From CAWCPR01 sp963797475 (lineage in GTDB: Bacteria > Chloroflexota > Anaerolineae > Anaerolineales > UBA4823): a stretch of DNA of 64,000 bases. Where the stretch lies: contig CAWCPR010000001.1 of NCBI GenBank assembly GCA_963797475.1, positions 930,001-994,000 on the forward strand. Direction: 5' to 3'. A model generated the notes under the pieces. The model did no database searches. It worked only from the letters and a program-made list of their open reading frames with translations, and had not been told where the DNA came from. Every line of letters starts with the position of its first letter. The first letter of the stretch is position 1. Shown one piece after another: positions 7,073-15,642 of this stretch. The translations under genes were made by a program, and so were the position numbers.

Positions 7073-9492
7073 AAGAAAGGCAGATAATGGAGAAATGGCA
7101 GGGTGAGTTGGACTGGGAACACTTCCGCCGGGTACGGGGTGTTGTTCTCGATTACTAACGTCCCGATGTAAACGCCTCTCCGGCTCAGACCAGAAGCGTC
7201 GAATAGCAACTGGATCTTCATCCTTTTGCCTGGGGATAACGACCCTTGCATAGGGGAGATCGCCAACCAGGGCAATTTGGCATCCGCTATTTGGAAATCC
7301 GCCGGCAGGCTGCCTTTATTGGCTAGGGTCAGGGTCAAGCTGCCCCTTCCACCTGGCTCCAAAGTCAGGTTCGCTTGTTTCGGCTGAGGCTGGATCCAGC
7401 CAGCTTTTAGAGAGAAGTCCTGGCGCAGGCTGCCGTACAGGGGCAAATGGATCTCGGAGGTCTCCAGGCTGTAGGAGAGGCTGTACGTGGCGGTGAGGGT
7501 CTGGGAGCCGTCCGGCAGGAACAGGCTGTACAGGCCGCCCGCCAGGGAGGCGTCGAACGGCGTGGCCTGGCTGGTGGTCGAGAAGACGCCATTCGTGAGG
7601 ATCGCCCCGTCGAGCGGCTCGCGAGTGTTCGCATCCGACACAAACCCCGAGACCAGGCCGCCTTTTTGCAGGGTGCACACGCCGCTGGAAGGGTCGCGGC
7701 GATAGCCGGGAGCGCTGCAGGTTGAAAGATCAGGGGATAATCCAAAGTCTCGTTCGGCATTCTCCGTCAGGGCGCCGATCACGCTGACGGTTGGCAGGTA
7801 CCCGAGCGACCAGGCCTGGACCTTCAAAGCGTAGGCGGCTTTCGTAGGCAGAACCAGGCGATAGGCGCCCGAGACCGGATCGCTCCAGGCTGGAGGAAAT
7901 GAGACCAGGTCTGTGGAGACCTGGGCGTACAATGGCCAACCGCTTTGAGCGTCGCGCACGACCCCGGTGACGGCGGCCGGGGGGGCGTTCTCGGCCAACC
8001 GGCAGGTCACGGCGGCGCAGTGATACAGGAGATAAAGCCAATCGCCGAGTAGTGCGATCAAGCCAGCCGGGGCAGCGCTGTAAATATTCTCCATCTCATC
8101 CGAGTCCGCTTGCAAGTCGTATAACTCACGGCTCCCATTTTCACGCTCGATAAATTTGTAACGCTCCGTTCGAATGGCCAACCATCTGGGTTCTGGGGCC
8201 GTGCTAGAAACCCCCTCATTTTCGGCGCCGCTCGACAGCGCCGGTGCATCGCCCGGGTCAAGCGGCTCCAGCGCGCCCGGCAAACCGGCACCTATCGTTT
8301 CGAAATTTTCAGGCGGACTGCCGCGACCGTTATGGTCGGGGTACATTTCCAGCAGAAAGGCCTGCCGCCATGGAGCCGGGGGGCCTCCCTGTAGAAAATG
8401 GCGCAGAGAGCGCCCATCCGTATAGGCCGGGATGGCCGCCTCGGCCAGGTCGAGCAGCGTGGGCGCCAGGTCGATCATGGCGGTCAGGGCGTCTGTCGAT
8501 TGCCCGGGTGGCACGCCTGGGCCGCGCACCACCAGCGGTACACGGATGTCCTCTTCGTACATCGTGCCTTTCCCGGGCAGCAGGCGGTGCTGGCCCAGGT
8601 GGAAGCCATTGTCCGATGTGAACAGGATATAGGTGTTGTCGAGCTGGCCGCTCGCTGCCAATGCCTGGTACAGGCTGGCGACCATCTCGTCTACGGCCTG
8701 CAGCGTTCGCAGCCTGTTCCGGTACAGGTTATCGATCGCATTGATCTCCGTTGGGGTCAGCAGCGCTCGATTAACAGGTTTGTCGCTGAGGTCCGCTTCG
8801 TTAAAGGAAGGCGTGCGTGGCGCCTGCACGCCTGTAAACAGTTGGGCGTGCCGGGGAGCCGGTATGGCTGGCCAATGCGGCGCGTAGGTTGCCAGATAAA
8901 GAAAGAACGGCTTTCCGCTGGCGGCGCTGCGCTGGATGAAGCCGCTTGCCTTGCTCGCCAGCACGTCGGTAGCATAGTCTTGCGGCCCAGAACCATAGCT
9001 ATATACCCTGCCGTTTTCATTCATCTGGTAATTGAAACCATTGTAAGGACCACCCTCCACTGGGCTGTACCATTCATCCCAACCCGGTGGGATATAGGTC
9101 ATGGTTGCATCGTAGGGATAGCCGTTCAGGTATTTGCCGGCCAGGCCGGTGCGGTAGCCGGCGCTTTGCAGGACAGTCGCCAGGGTGTTGTTCTCCATCC
9201 CTTCGGCGAACGCTTTTTCAAAGCCGCCGGTAGGCAGTCCATTGGAGTAGATGCCGTGGTTGTGAACGTACTGGCCGCGCAGCAGGGAAGTGCGTGACGG
9301 GCAGCATAAAGAGACGTTGACCAGGAAATTGCTGAAGGTCAGGCCTTGTTTTACCAGCAAATCCTGCACCTGAGGCATATACTCGAGCGAACCAAGCTGC
9401 TGGTCCAGGTCGTCCGTCAGGACGATGATAAAGTTGGGCCGGCCCGCCCTGGCCTGGCTGGCGGTTACCCTGGCCGGTGAAAGTCGCTCCAC
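7063..9492 (-). CDS. Exported sulfatase with C-terminal beta domains
   Basis: The catalytic domain (about residues 15-470) begins NFIIVLTDDLDQQ, with the metal-binding Asp pair. It contains CCPSRTSLLRGQ at residues 63-74, where the first Cys is expected to become formylglycine, and later FTSDNGFHLGQH. Type I sulfatases hydrolyse sulfate esters. After it come two carboxypeptidase-regulatory-like domains (ITGVVRDAQSG-type and VSGFVSDANTREPLDGAI) and an Ig-like domain (LTLEPGGRGSLTLTLANKGS). The protein ends in LPFLHYLPFLWR. In this frame the only early start is GTG 9492, with no signal peptide and no ribosome site. A well-formed signal sequence lies just upstream in another frame (9465-9590), so the true protein is probably longer by about 33 residues. 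It ends 10 bases inside the next gene. Confidence 0.88.
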   Translation of the reverse strand: MERLSPARVTASQARAGRPNFIIVLTDDLDQQLGSLEYMPQVQDLLVKQGLTFSNFLVNVSLCCPSRTSLLRGQYVHNHGIYSNGLPTGGFEKAFAEGMENNTLATVLQSAGYRTGLAGKYLNGYPYDATMTYIPPGWDEWYSPVEGGPYNGFNYQMNENGRVYSYGSGPQDYATDVLASKASGFIQRSAASGKPFFLYLATYAPHWPAIPAPRHAQLFTGVQAPRTPSFNEADLSDKPVNRALLTPTEINAIDNLYRNRLRTLQAVDEMVASLYQALAASGQLDNTYILFTSDNGFHLGQHRLLPGKGTMYEEDIRVPLVVRGPGVPPGQSTDALTAMIDLAPTLLDLAEAAIPAYTDGRSLRHFLQGGPPAPWRQAFLLEMYPDHNGRGSPPENFETIGAGLPGALEPLDPGDAPALSSGAENEGVSSTAPEPRWLAIRTERYKFIERENGSRELYDLQADSDEMENIYSAAPAGLIALLGDWLYLLYHCAAVTCRLAENAPPAAVTGVVRDAQSGWPLYAQVSTDLVSFPPAWSDPVSGAYRLVLPTKAAYALKVQAWSLGYLPTVSVIGALTENAERDFGLSPDLSTCSAPGYRRDPSSGVCTLQKGGLVSGFVSDANTREPLDGAILTNGVFSTTSQATPFDASLAGGLYSLFLPDGSQTLTATYSLSYSLETSEIHLPLYGSLRQDFSLKAGWIQPQPKQANLTLEPGGRGSLTLTLANKGSLPADFQIADAKLPWLAISPMQGSLSPGKRMKIQLLFDASGLSRRGVYIGTLVIENNTPYPAEVFPVQLTLPFLHYLPFLWR

Positions 9493-9590
9493 ATCTGGGC
9501 AAGCAGGAAGAGTGTAAGCACCAGAAGAGCGCGATAGCGATCTTTAGGCGGGTTTCTGGGAGAATATTCCCGAATAAGCTTCCCCTTCAT
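9465..9590 (-). other. Displaced signal sequence of the sulfatase (other frame)
   Basis: ATG 9590, 10 bases after the TPR gene stop, opens a 41-codon frame. It has a charged start (MKGKLIREYSPRN) and then RYRALLVLTLFLLAQMWS, a convincing secretion signal, before stopping at 9465. The sulfatase frame overlaps it from 9492. Stepping back one base between about 9494 and 9500 would join the two into one exported sulfatase. An error in the assembly, a real mutation or programmed slippage could explain it. No classical slippery heptamer is visible. Confidence 0.65.
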
Positions 9591-9600
9591 TTGTGAGCCC

Positions 9601-10941
9601 CTAATGATCACCCTGGGATAGCTGCCTGATTTTCTTGAGGGCTTCCTCCTGGTAGTTGCTGCACTGCCCGCAATCCAGCAAACGCTGGTAGGCCGCCAGG
9701 GCTTCCTGATTCTGCCCGTCTGTTTCCAGGGCCTGGGCCAGGAAATCAGTTGCCACCCCCCGGTACCACAGGCCGTACTCCCAGCCCGGATGGCTCTCTG
9801 CAAATTGGAGGGCCGCGATCGCTTTTTGCAGCTCACCGGTTTGGCGCACCTCTAAAAAACCTTCATTGAAAGCGTATCTTCCAGCCAGAGCCGTATCGCC
9901 GGCCAATGAGGCCGCCTGGTGATAGAACGCCACTGCCTGCGTGTACGCCTTGCGGCTTTCGTAAAGCTCGCCCAGGCTGGCGTAGGGCTGGGGGCATCCA
10001 GGGGCCAAGGCGATCGCCAGCCGGTAAAGGCGCTCGCGGGCGGCGGCGCCGGCGGATCGCTCGAATTCATCTCCCCCGGCGGTCAGCCAGGCGGTCATCT
10101 CGGGCGCGTCTACGCACCCTGCGCCAAGCTGCGTCGCCCGCTGGCGGATGGCGTCATAACGGCCGGCCAGCATATCAGAGGCGTTTTGATAACTCAGGCC
10201 CTCGACCCCGCTTGCCAGCGGTTCCAGCGGTGCGGTTTGGATATTGGCCTGCCACCAGACCAGCGGATCGCCCGCCTGGCCATTTTGTTCAAACCCACCG
10301 TTGGACAGCAGGTTTTCCCCAGGCTGGCCCTGTTCCAAGATGCCGGCGTAAGCTTCGTCGAAAAACGTATCGCCCTTGGCTTGCAGAAGCAGGCGCGCCC
10401 GGTGGACGTTTTTCGGGATATCCACTTCCAGGTGGTACATTTTCCAATTTGGGCTGGCGTCGATATTGGCCCGCCCGCGGAAGCCTTCCTTGATCCAATC
10501 TTGCGAGCCGTCTTCTTGCAGCCAGAAGAGCAGGGCGCCCCCATCCCCCCTGGCGTAGACTTCACCAGCCAGGCGCTCATTTGGCTGGACGGGAATCTCT
10601 TGATAGAACGCTACGCCGCCTACCCCGTTGGTTTTTTGAATCCGCAGTGCGCGTTCTCCGGCGTAAGTGTTCGATTCATCCAGCGTCTCGACAAACCTCG
10701 ATCCACCGAAGGAAGTGAAGTCCCAGCCGTCCGGAATGCCGTCTTGCAAGTTGTCATTCGCTTCTTGGGGCTTGAATTGTAGTTGAGTCCAGGCAGCTAC
10801 CAGACGCAGGTTCCGGATGTTTCGCGAAAAAGATGGCATTAAGCCGCTTGCACATACAAGAGCAACCAGCAAGAACAACAGCGTCCAGACCAGCCAGTTC
10901 GCCCGGCGAGCAAAAGTGGGTGCATCTTTCCTGGACATCAT
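9601..10941 (-). CDS. Membrane-anchored protein with carbohydrate-binding-like and TPR domains
   Basis: A 446-residue protein with an N-terminal signal anchor (residues 15-35, NWLVWTLLFLLVALVCASGL). Residues of about 60-220 form a beta-rich region with DGIPDGWDFTSFGGS, GERALRIQKTNGVGGVAFYQ and NLLSNGGFEQNG, the pattern of CBM-like jelly-roll domains found in exported proteins. The C-terminal 170 residues contain TPR-like helices (ERLYRLAIALAPGCPQPYAS, LGELYESRKAYTQAVAFYHQ and EALAAYQRLLDCG). Such proteins accompany O-antigen-ligase genes in Anaerolineae clusters (recollection, not verified). The exact role is not known; scaffolding of periplasmic or outer-face glycan enzymes is possible. The start ATGATG at 10941 has no strong ribosome site. 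Confidence 0.75.
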   Translation of the reverse strand: MMSRKDAPTFARRANWLVWTLLFLLVALVCASGLMPSFSRNIRNLRLVAAWTQLQFKPQEANDNLQDGIPDGWDFTSFGGSRFVETLDESNTYAGERALRIQKTNGVGGVAFYQEIPVQPNERLAGEVYARGDGGALLFWLQEDGSQDWIKEGFRGRANIDASPNWKMYHLEVDIPKNVHRARLLLQAKGDTFFDEAYAGILEQGQPGENLLSNGGFEQNGQAGDPLVWWQANIQTAPLEPLASGVEGLSYQNASDMLAGRYDAIRQRATQLGAGCVDAPEMTAWLTAGGDEFERSAGAAARERLYRLAIALAPGCPQPYASLGELYESRKAYTQAVAFYHQAASLAGDTALAGRYAFNEGFLEVRQTGELQKAIAALQFAESHPGWEYGLWYRGVATDFLAQALETDGQNQEALAAYQRLLDCGQCSNYQEEALKKIRQLSQGDH

Positions 10942-11112
10942 GATGGAGAATACACTCTTGGGTTATCCAAACAATTCTCGAGCTCTCTCAACGGAAGGAT
11001 GCGCCGTTGACAACGAACTGGCGTCAAAACTGCGCCAGGTAACGGCGTACCACGAATAAAGATGAAAGGGGATTTATCCCTAAAGAGATGAAGGTACCAG
11101 GAGCGAATCATC

Positions 11113-11139
11113 TCCGGCGCTACGAATTGTAGCGCCGGA
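11113..11139 (-). terminator. Perfect 11-bp hairpin after the propeller gene
   Basis: TCCGGCGCTAC and GTAGCGCCGGA pair perfectly around a 5-base loop (GAATT). It lies about 54 bases beyond the stop of the minus-strand gene ending at 11193. No T-run follows on the minus strand, so it is not a standard intrinsic terminator. It may mark a 3' end protected from exonucleases or a Rho-type site. The stretch 10942-11192 otherwise contains no credible gene. Confidence 0.45.
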
Positions 11140-11192
11140 AGTGTTTCGCAGGTGGGTGTGTTTTCAGAAACCCTTACCCAAACCTGATCCAG

Positions 11193-12776
11193 TTACCTGG
11201 TTCTCCAGTACGAATAGGATTTGCGATCGCGTTCTCGCCCATAAACGAAGGTGTAAATCGTCGCCTTACAGCAGGCAGACTGTGTCTTGATCGCATGCGC
11301 TCCACCCCGGAAAGCGACGCTGGTTGGGTGGTTTGGCCTGGAGGTGTTGTAGTCGCCCCACTTGTCGTCCGATGGCAGGTAATTGCTGAGAGCGACCCGC
11401 AGCACTTCCCAGCCGGGAGGCGCGCCATTATAGTCGTCGTCGAGGGAGGCGTAGATATCAGGATAGGTGCCCCCATTCACGACCATCCCCAGGTCGCCGC
11501 GCGAATTGACCGCCATGCTGGGGTACAGCCAGCAATAGGAGCCGTTAAACACATACGGCCGGGCGAGATAGGCCTTGGTGGCCTCGTCGAACGTGGCGGC
11601 GTTCACGTACGGATAGATAAATCCGCCTCCTTCTTGCACGTTCCACATGAAGCCGATCACCCCCCGGCTCACCCAGCCGGTCAAGATGCGGTCGTCGGTG
11701 CGCCCTCCATAGTTGTCGGCGTTGCCGCAGTACGCCGAGCCACGCGGGGTGCTCGTCCAGGCCGGGACAGCTACAGCGGAGGATGATACCGAACCGCTGT
11801 CTTCTTGCCAGCTATAGATGACCAGCGACGAGGTGCTGGCGTGCGTCCCCCAGTACATGGTATCGGTTGCGCCGGATACCGGTGTGGCGTTGAAATAGGC
11901 AGTGTTAAAGTGATAGCTGTAACCGAAGCCTAAACAATCCCTGAGCGCATCTAGGGGCAGCTTGAGCACGCGCGTCTGGGTCCAAAAACCGGTGGTGGTC
12001 GAGAACAGGTTGGTCGCCAGCCACAGGTAATCATTGCTGAGCGTCCAGTGCGGGTAATCGTACCATTCCCCGGCCGGCGATGCAAAAGGATAGTAGCAGA
12101 AGGTTTTGCCGCGATCCGTCGAGGCGCCGATATAATACTGGTTTTCAGACGCGCCGTTGTTGACGACCGTCATGCGCAGCCAGAGCAGAAGATTGCGGGC
12201 TTTGTCGTAGATGACGACCTGGTCGCAGCAGAAGTCTGTCAGCGTGTAAGGGTTGATGTACGACCAGGTGCTGCCGTTGTTACCCGAGCGGGCCGCCCAC
12301 CAGTTCCCGGTAGCAAAAATAGCCTTGCCAGCCCCATCCACGCTCACCTCGCTCACGTTGGATTCGGAATTTGCCGGCAAGGAAGCGGTAAAGTCATTGC
12401 GAATAAACACGGAGAAGTCACCATTAGCCAGCGGCGCCCCCTTGATCTGGGCAGCGTCCCGCCCGGCGACGGTCTCCTGCCCCGTTTCAGGACCAGCGAC
12501 GGCTTCAGATGAGACCGTGACATCCGGGCCAGATCGGTTGATCAATTCTTCTTTCGCCTGTAAATCGGCGATTTGCGCCTCGGTCAGCTCAGGCGGCGCG
12601 GATAGAAACTCCGTTTCCTGGATGGCGGTAGGCTCGACCTTCGCTTGAGCCACCCCTTCCGAGGCCTGGGCTTCCTGGGCGACGCCGACCGAGCTTGTCC
12701 AGCTCAATGCAGGCATCATCACCGCCAGGGCCAATAGAGCTCGCCAGGCACGACTTAACAAGATCTTGGATATCAT
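11193..12776 (-). CDS. Secreted BNR/sialidase-like beta-propeller protein
   Basis: The start ATG 12776 follows GAGGAGG at ideal spacing and opens a classical signal peptide (MISKILLSRAWRALLALAVM, then MPALSWTSSVGVAQE). The longer frame back to 12908 is rejected. After a low-complexity Glu/Ala/Val linker, about 400 residues contain repeated motifs such as ARSGNNGSTWSY and ASTDRGKTFCYY, which resemble Asp-box (BNR) turns of sialidase-like propellers, plus many aromatic residues and several Cys (FCCDQ, SACCK). No catalytic Arg triad can be assigned, so enzyme activity is not claimed. It is exported and possibly glycan- or surface-binding. Its gene sits 120 bases downstream of the PD40 lipoprotein. 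Confidence 0.7.
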   Translation of the reverse strand: MISKILLSRAWRALLALAVMMPALSWTSSVGVAQEAQASEGVAQAKVEPTAIQETEFLSAPPELTEAQIADLQAKEELINRSGPDVTVSSEAVAGPETGQETVAGRDAAQIKGAPLANGDFSVFIRNDFTASLPANSESNVSEVSVDGAGKAIFATGNWWAARSGNNGSTWSYINPYTLTDFCCDQVVIYDKARNLLLWLRMTVVNNGASENQYYIGASTDRGKTFCYYPFASPAGEWYDYPHWTLSNDYLWLATNLFSTTTGFWTQTRVLKLPLDALRDCLGFGYSYHFNTAYFNATPVSGATDTMYWGTHASTSSLVIYSWQEDSGSVSSSAVAVPAWTSTPRGSAYCGNADNYGGRTDDRILTGWVSRGVIGFMWNVQEGGGFIYPYVNAATFDEATKAYLARPYVFNGSYCWLYPSMAVNSRGDLGMVVNGGTYPDIYASLDDDYNGAPPGWEVLRVALSNYLPSDDKWGDYNTSRPNHPTSVAFRGGAHAIKTQSACCKATIYTFVYGRERDRKSYSYWRTR

Positions 12777-12895
12777 CGAATTTCCTCCTCTATCTGGATG
12801 AATGGGGTTAGGTTGACTTGTGCAATTCCTGGATAGAAACGTTAGAGAAACCTGATTCTTCTTTGTTGCTTTTTCACCTCCGCAAGACGTGATGA

Positions 12896-13879
12896 TCAGG
12901 GCCACCAAATTGGCAGGATATCGTTGTTCTCGCTAAATGTGATCCGCCTCTGGCCTGATCCATCCGAGTTCATGAGATACACCTGATATTTGGCGTTATC
13001 CGCTGAATCACGGGTTGATGTAAACAATAACTGCGAGCCATCTGGCGACCAGGCCGGCGACCATTCGTAAGCGGGGTTGTCAGTCAGCCGGGTGGGGTTT
13101 GCGCCATCCTCATCCATGGTGTAAATCTCGAAGTTGCCATCCCGCTCGCTGACAAAGGCGATCTTCTTCCCATCCGGAGACCAGGCCGGCGCGGTGTCGA
13201 TCCCATCCGCCTGGGTGAGAGGCGTCATATTAGCGCCGTCGACGTCCATCCGGTAAATGTCATCCTCGCCGGCGCGGTCCGAAACGAAAACGAGGCGAGT
13301 TCCATCCGGCGACCAGGAGACCGCGCCATCATCGGAAGGATCGTTGGTCAGGTTTACCAGGTTCGTCCCGTCAGCATCGATCCGGAAGATCTCCTGATCG
13401 CCTGAAGCAGTGGATATGAAGGCCAACCGGCTGCCATCCGGAGACCAGATGGGCTGCAGCGCGTCGATTAGATCATTTGTCAGCCGGTTCAATTGATCCG
13501 TATCAAAGTCCATCACGAAAAGACTGCTGGTTTGGGTGTCCTCATAGTTGGAAACGAAGGCAATCTGGTTGTGGGTCGGGGACCAGGCCGGGTATTGTTC
13601 GTAGGCAGACGGCCCGGCGATTTCGGTCTGTCCAGATCCATCCAGCCCTATCTCGTATAAACTATACACGCCGCTGTCGCCCGAGTAAAACAGGATATGA
13701 GCGGCGACTTTTCCTAAACCAGGCGGCGGGGCCGGGAGCGAAACCTGGAAAGCGGTAGGAGTGGGCGGGCCAGCCGTCGAAATTTGCACCGGTTGGTTTG
13801 ACTGGCAGCCAGAGATGCTAAGCGCCACGAGCGTAATAGCGATAACCAATTTTCTTGTCGGCACGTTGTAATGGAACAA
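12896..13879 (-). CDS. TolB-like PD40 beta-propeller lipoprotein
   Basis: A 327-residue protein with a short signal peptide ending in a lipobox (LVALSISGC), a Pro/Thr linker, and then six PD40 repeats with the signature WSPDG (for example PIWSPDGSRLAFIS, SWSPDGTRLVFVS, AWSPDGKKIAFVS, AWSPDGSQLLFTS). The fold is a six-bladed propeller as in TolB. Such lipoproteins are common in Chloroflexota and are thought to bind partner proteins or ligands outside the membrane; the partner here is unknown. No ATG precedes the signal peptide; TTG at 13879 or GTG at 13864 are the candidates, without a clear ribosome site. An AT-rich 150-base spacer upstream, with ATAAT-like boxes, may hold a promoter. Confidence 0.82.
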   Translation of the reverse strand: MFHYNVPTRKLVIAITLVALSISGCQSNQPVQISTAGPPTPTAFQVSLPAPPPGLGKVAAHILFYSGDSGVYSLYEIGLDGSGQTEIAGPSAYEQYPAWSPTHNQIAFVSNYEDTQTSSLFVMDFDTDQLNRLTNDLIDALQPIWSPDGSRLAFISTASGDQEIFRIDADGTNLVNLTNDPSDDGAVSWSPDGTRLVFVSDRAGEDDIYRMDVDGANMTPLTQADGIDTAPAWSPDGKKIAFVSERDGNFEIYTMDEDGANPTRLTDNPAYEWSPAWSPDGSQLLFTSTRDSADNAKYQVYLMNSDGSGQRRITFSENNDILPIWWP

Positions 13880-14031
13880 GGATCCCGGCTTCGATAAAGT
13901 TTTTATATGATTTTCACCCGAATACTTTTATTATGCCACAAAATATGGATGTTTGTTTTATAAAATTTCAAGGATTTTCTAAACTTGATCTTTGAGAACC
14001 GTAAAGCTCAAGTTCCGAAGCGCGAGCTCCC

Positions 14032-15642
14032 TCAATGCAAAGAGGCTCCTTTGACGCTGAACCGCTGCCAAAGCTGCGCCAGGGCCCTGCGGCCGCGGCC
14101 GATCGCGACCCGGACGATGTCACGATCTTCTGGCGCAGCCAAAGGCCAGTAAAAAAGCAGGAACAACAACCCAATCAGGATGGAACCGCCCAGCAAACGC
14201 GCCAGCGCCGGCAGTCCTGCCAGGTAGGGCAGGAGCAAGGTCATCGCCAGGTAGGTAAAGCCGCCGGCGAGCACCGGTCGCCACAATCCAGGGTCGTAGG
14301 ATTTGATCTTCAACAAATACTGGACTTCGAGCATAAAAGTAAGGTTCAAAAGCGCCATCGAAACCGCGCTGCCAATCGCGGCCCCGGTGATGCCCCATTT
14401 AAGGATCAACACCCAATCCAAGATAACGTTCAGAATCAAGGCGACCACATTATTGACCAAAGTCAAGCGCGAGTAGCCGGCCATGTTCAGGGTGATGCCA
14501 ACCGGCCCGGTGGCGGCGTTGACCAGTTGGCCGAGAGCCAGGATCAGCAGCGCCAGGCTGCCGGAGGCGAACTTATCGCCGAACAAGGCCAGCAAGCTGC
14601 TGCTAAAAACGGCAATGACGATCACCGCCGGAAGGCTGACGACGGTGGACCAGCGCGTCGCCATTTTCAGCACGCTCTCCAACTGGCGAAACTCTTTCTT
14701 CGCGTGCAGCTCTGCCGCTACTGCCGAATAAATATTGGTCACAGCCTGCAGACCAAAAGCTGTCAGGGCCGATGTAGACGCCGCCGAGCCGAAAACGCCG
14801 ACCGATTCCATCGTGCCTAAGAAACCTAATAAGTAAATTTCAAGCCGATTGCCCACCTGCCTGACGACCGATAAGGGTAAAAAGGGCAGGGAGAAGCCAA
14901 CGACTTCTGGCAACAAAGTACGCTCTCCGGGAACATCACTCTTGAGACGTGGGGATCTAAAATATTCTCGCAACAAGTAAAGCTGCACCAGAACTGCAAG
15001 CGCCAGGGATATCGTAAAGGTGGTTACAACGCCCAACAGCCCGGCGCCCAGCCACAGGAAAAGCGAAGCGAGGGCCAGGTGCACCGCCGGCTGCAGGCTG
15101 TCTTGGGTGAGCACGCCATATTCGATTTTTTTCTGGCCATCGGACATTGCCGCCAGTAAGAATAAAAGCGCGGAGAAAGGGATGGCCGGGGCGATCCAGC
15201 GTAAAAGCAAAACAACCTGAGCCTGATCCGCCTTATATAATTTCGAAATTGGGCCGGCAAAAATGAAAATAGCCAGGCCGACCAAAAAACCAATCCCCGC
15301 CACGATGAAAATCAATTGGAGGACGAGCCTTTTTTCGTCCACGTAGTTTCGAACCGCCCGCAAACGGGAGACGTAGCGTAAAGCGCCGCGGTCCAGCCCG
15401 GCCAGGGCGAATGGCCGCACCAGTATCACAATTGCAAATACCAGTGAAAAGAGCCCGAAGGCAGCCACCCCCAGGCTGCGAGCAATCACGAGCTGCAAGA
15501 TATAAGATAAGCCCGTATAGACGATTCGCCCTACCATCGAGAAGCTGGTGCCCCTGGCGATCAACTTCGCCGTATCTTTATTTTGTTGTTGGCGTTCCTG
15601 GACGCTGACCTGCGCTTCGCTCATTGCATCGATGCTCGTCAT
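14032..15642 (-). CDS. Polysaccharide flippase, Wzx/MATE-like
   Basis: A 536-residue membrane protein with about fourteen hydrophobic segments, beginning at GTSFSMVGRIVYTGLSYILQ and VIARSLGVAAFGLFSLVFAI. These are the conserved N-terminal helices of Wzx and related oligosaccharide flippases (MOP superfamily). The internal GLDRGALRYVSRLRA loop and GDKFASGSLALLILALGQLV segment are also typical. It would move undecaprenyl-diphosphate-linked repeat units across the membrane to the polymerase. Its ATG overlaps the stop of the upstream sulfotransferase (ATGA at 15639-15642), so the two are translated together. A 150-base AT-rich spacer follows its stop. Confidence 0.93.
   Translation of the reverse strand: MTSIDAMSEAQVSVQERQQQNKDTAKLIARGTSFSMVGRIVYTGLSYILQLVIARSLGVAAFGLFSLVFAIVILVRPFALAGLDRGALRYVSRLRAVRNYVDEKRLVLQLIFIVAGIGFLVGLAIFIFAGPISKLYKADQAQVVLLLRWIAPAIPFSALLFLLAAMSDGQKKIEYGVLTQDSLQPAVHLALASLFLWLGAGLLGVVTTFTISLALAVLVQLYLLREYFRSPRLKSDVPGERTLLPEVVGFSLPFLPLSVVRQVGNRLEIYLLGFLGTMESVGVFGSAASTSALTAFGLQAVTNIYSAVAAELHAKKEFRQLESVLKMATRWSTVVSLPAVIVIAVFSSSLLALFGDKFASGSLALLILALGQLVNAATGPVGITLNMAGYSRLTLVNNVVALILNVILDWVLILKWGITGAAIGSAVSMALLNLTFMLEVQYLLKIKSYDPGLWRPVLAGGFTYLAMTLLLPYLAGLPALARLLGGSILIGLLFLLFYWPLAAPEDRDIVRVAIGRGRRALAQLWQRFSVKGASLH

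Noticed and set aside
8398..9297. 299-codon open frame on the plus strand opposite the sulfatase
   Set aside because: Antisense to a clear sulfatase; no conserved motif; typical shadow frame of GC-rich coding sequence.
12777..12908. Longer N-terminus for the BNR-like protein
   Set aside because: ATG 12776 has a strong ribosome site and a proper signal peptide; the extension lacks both.
14035..14820. 261-codon plus-strand frame opposite the flippase
   Set aside because: Gln/Arg-rich antisense of Leu/Ala-rich membrane helices, a common artefact.
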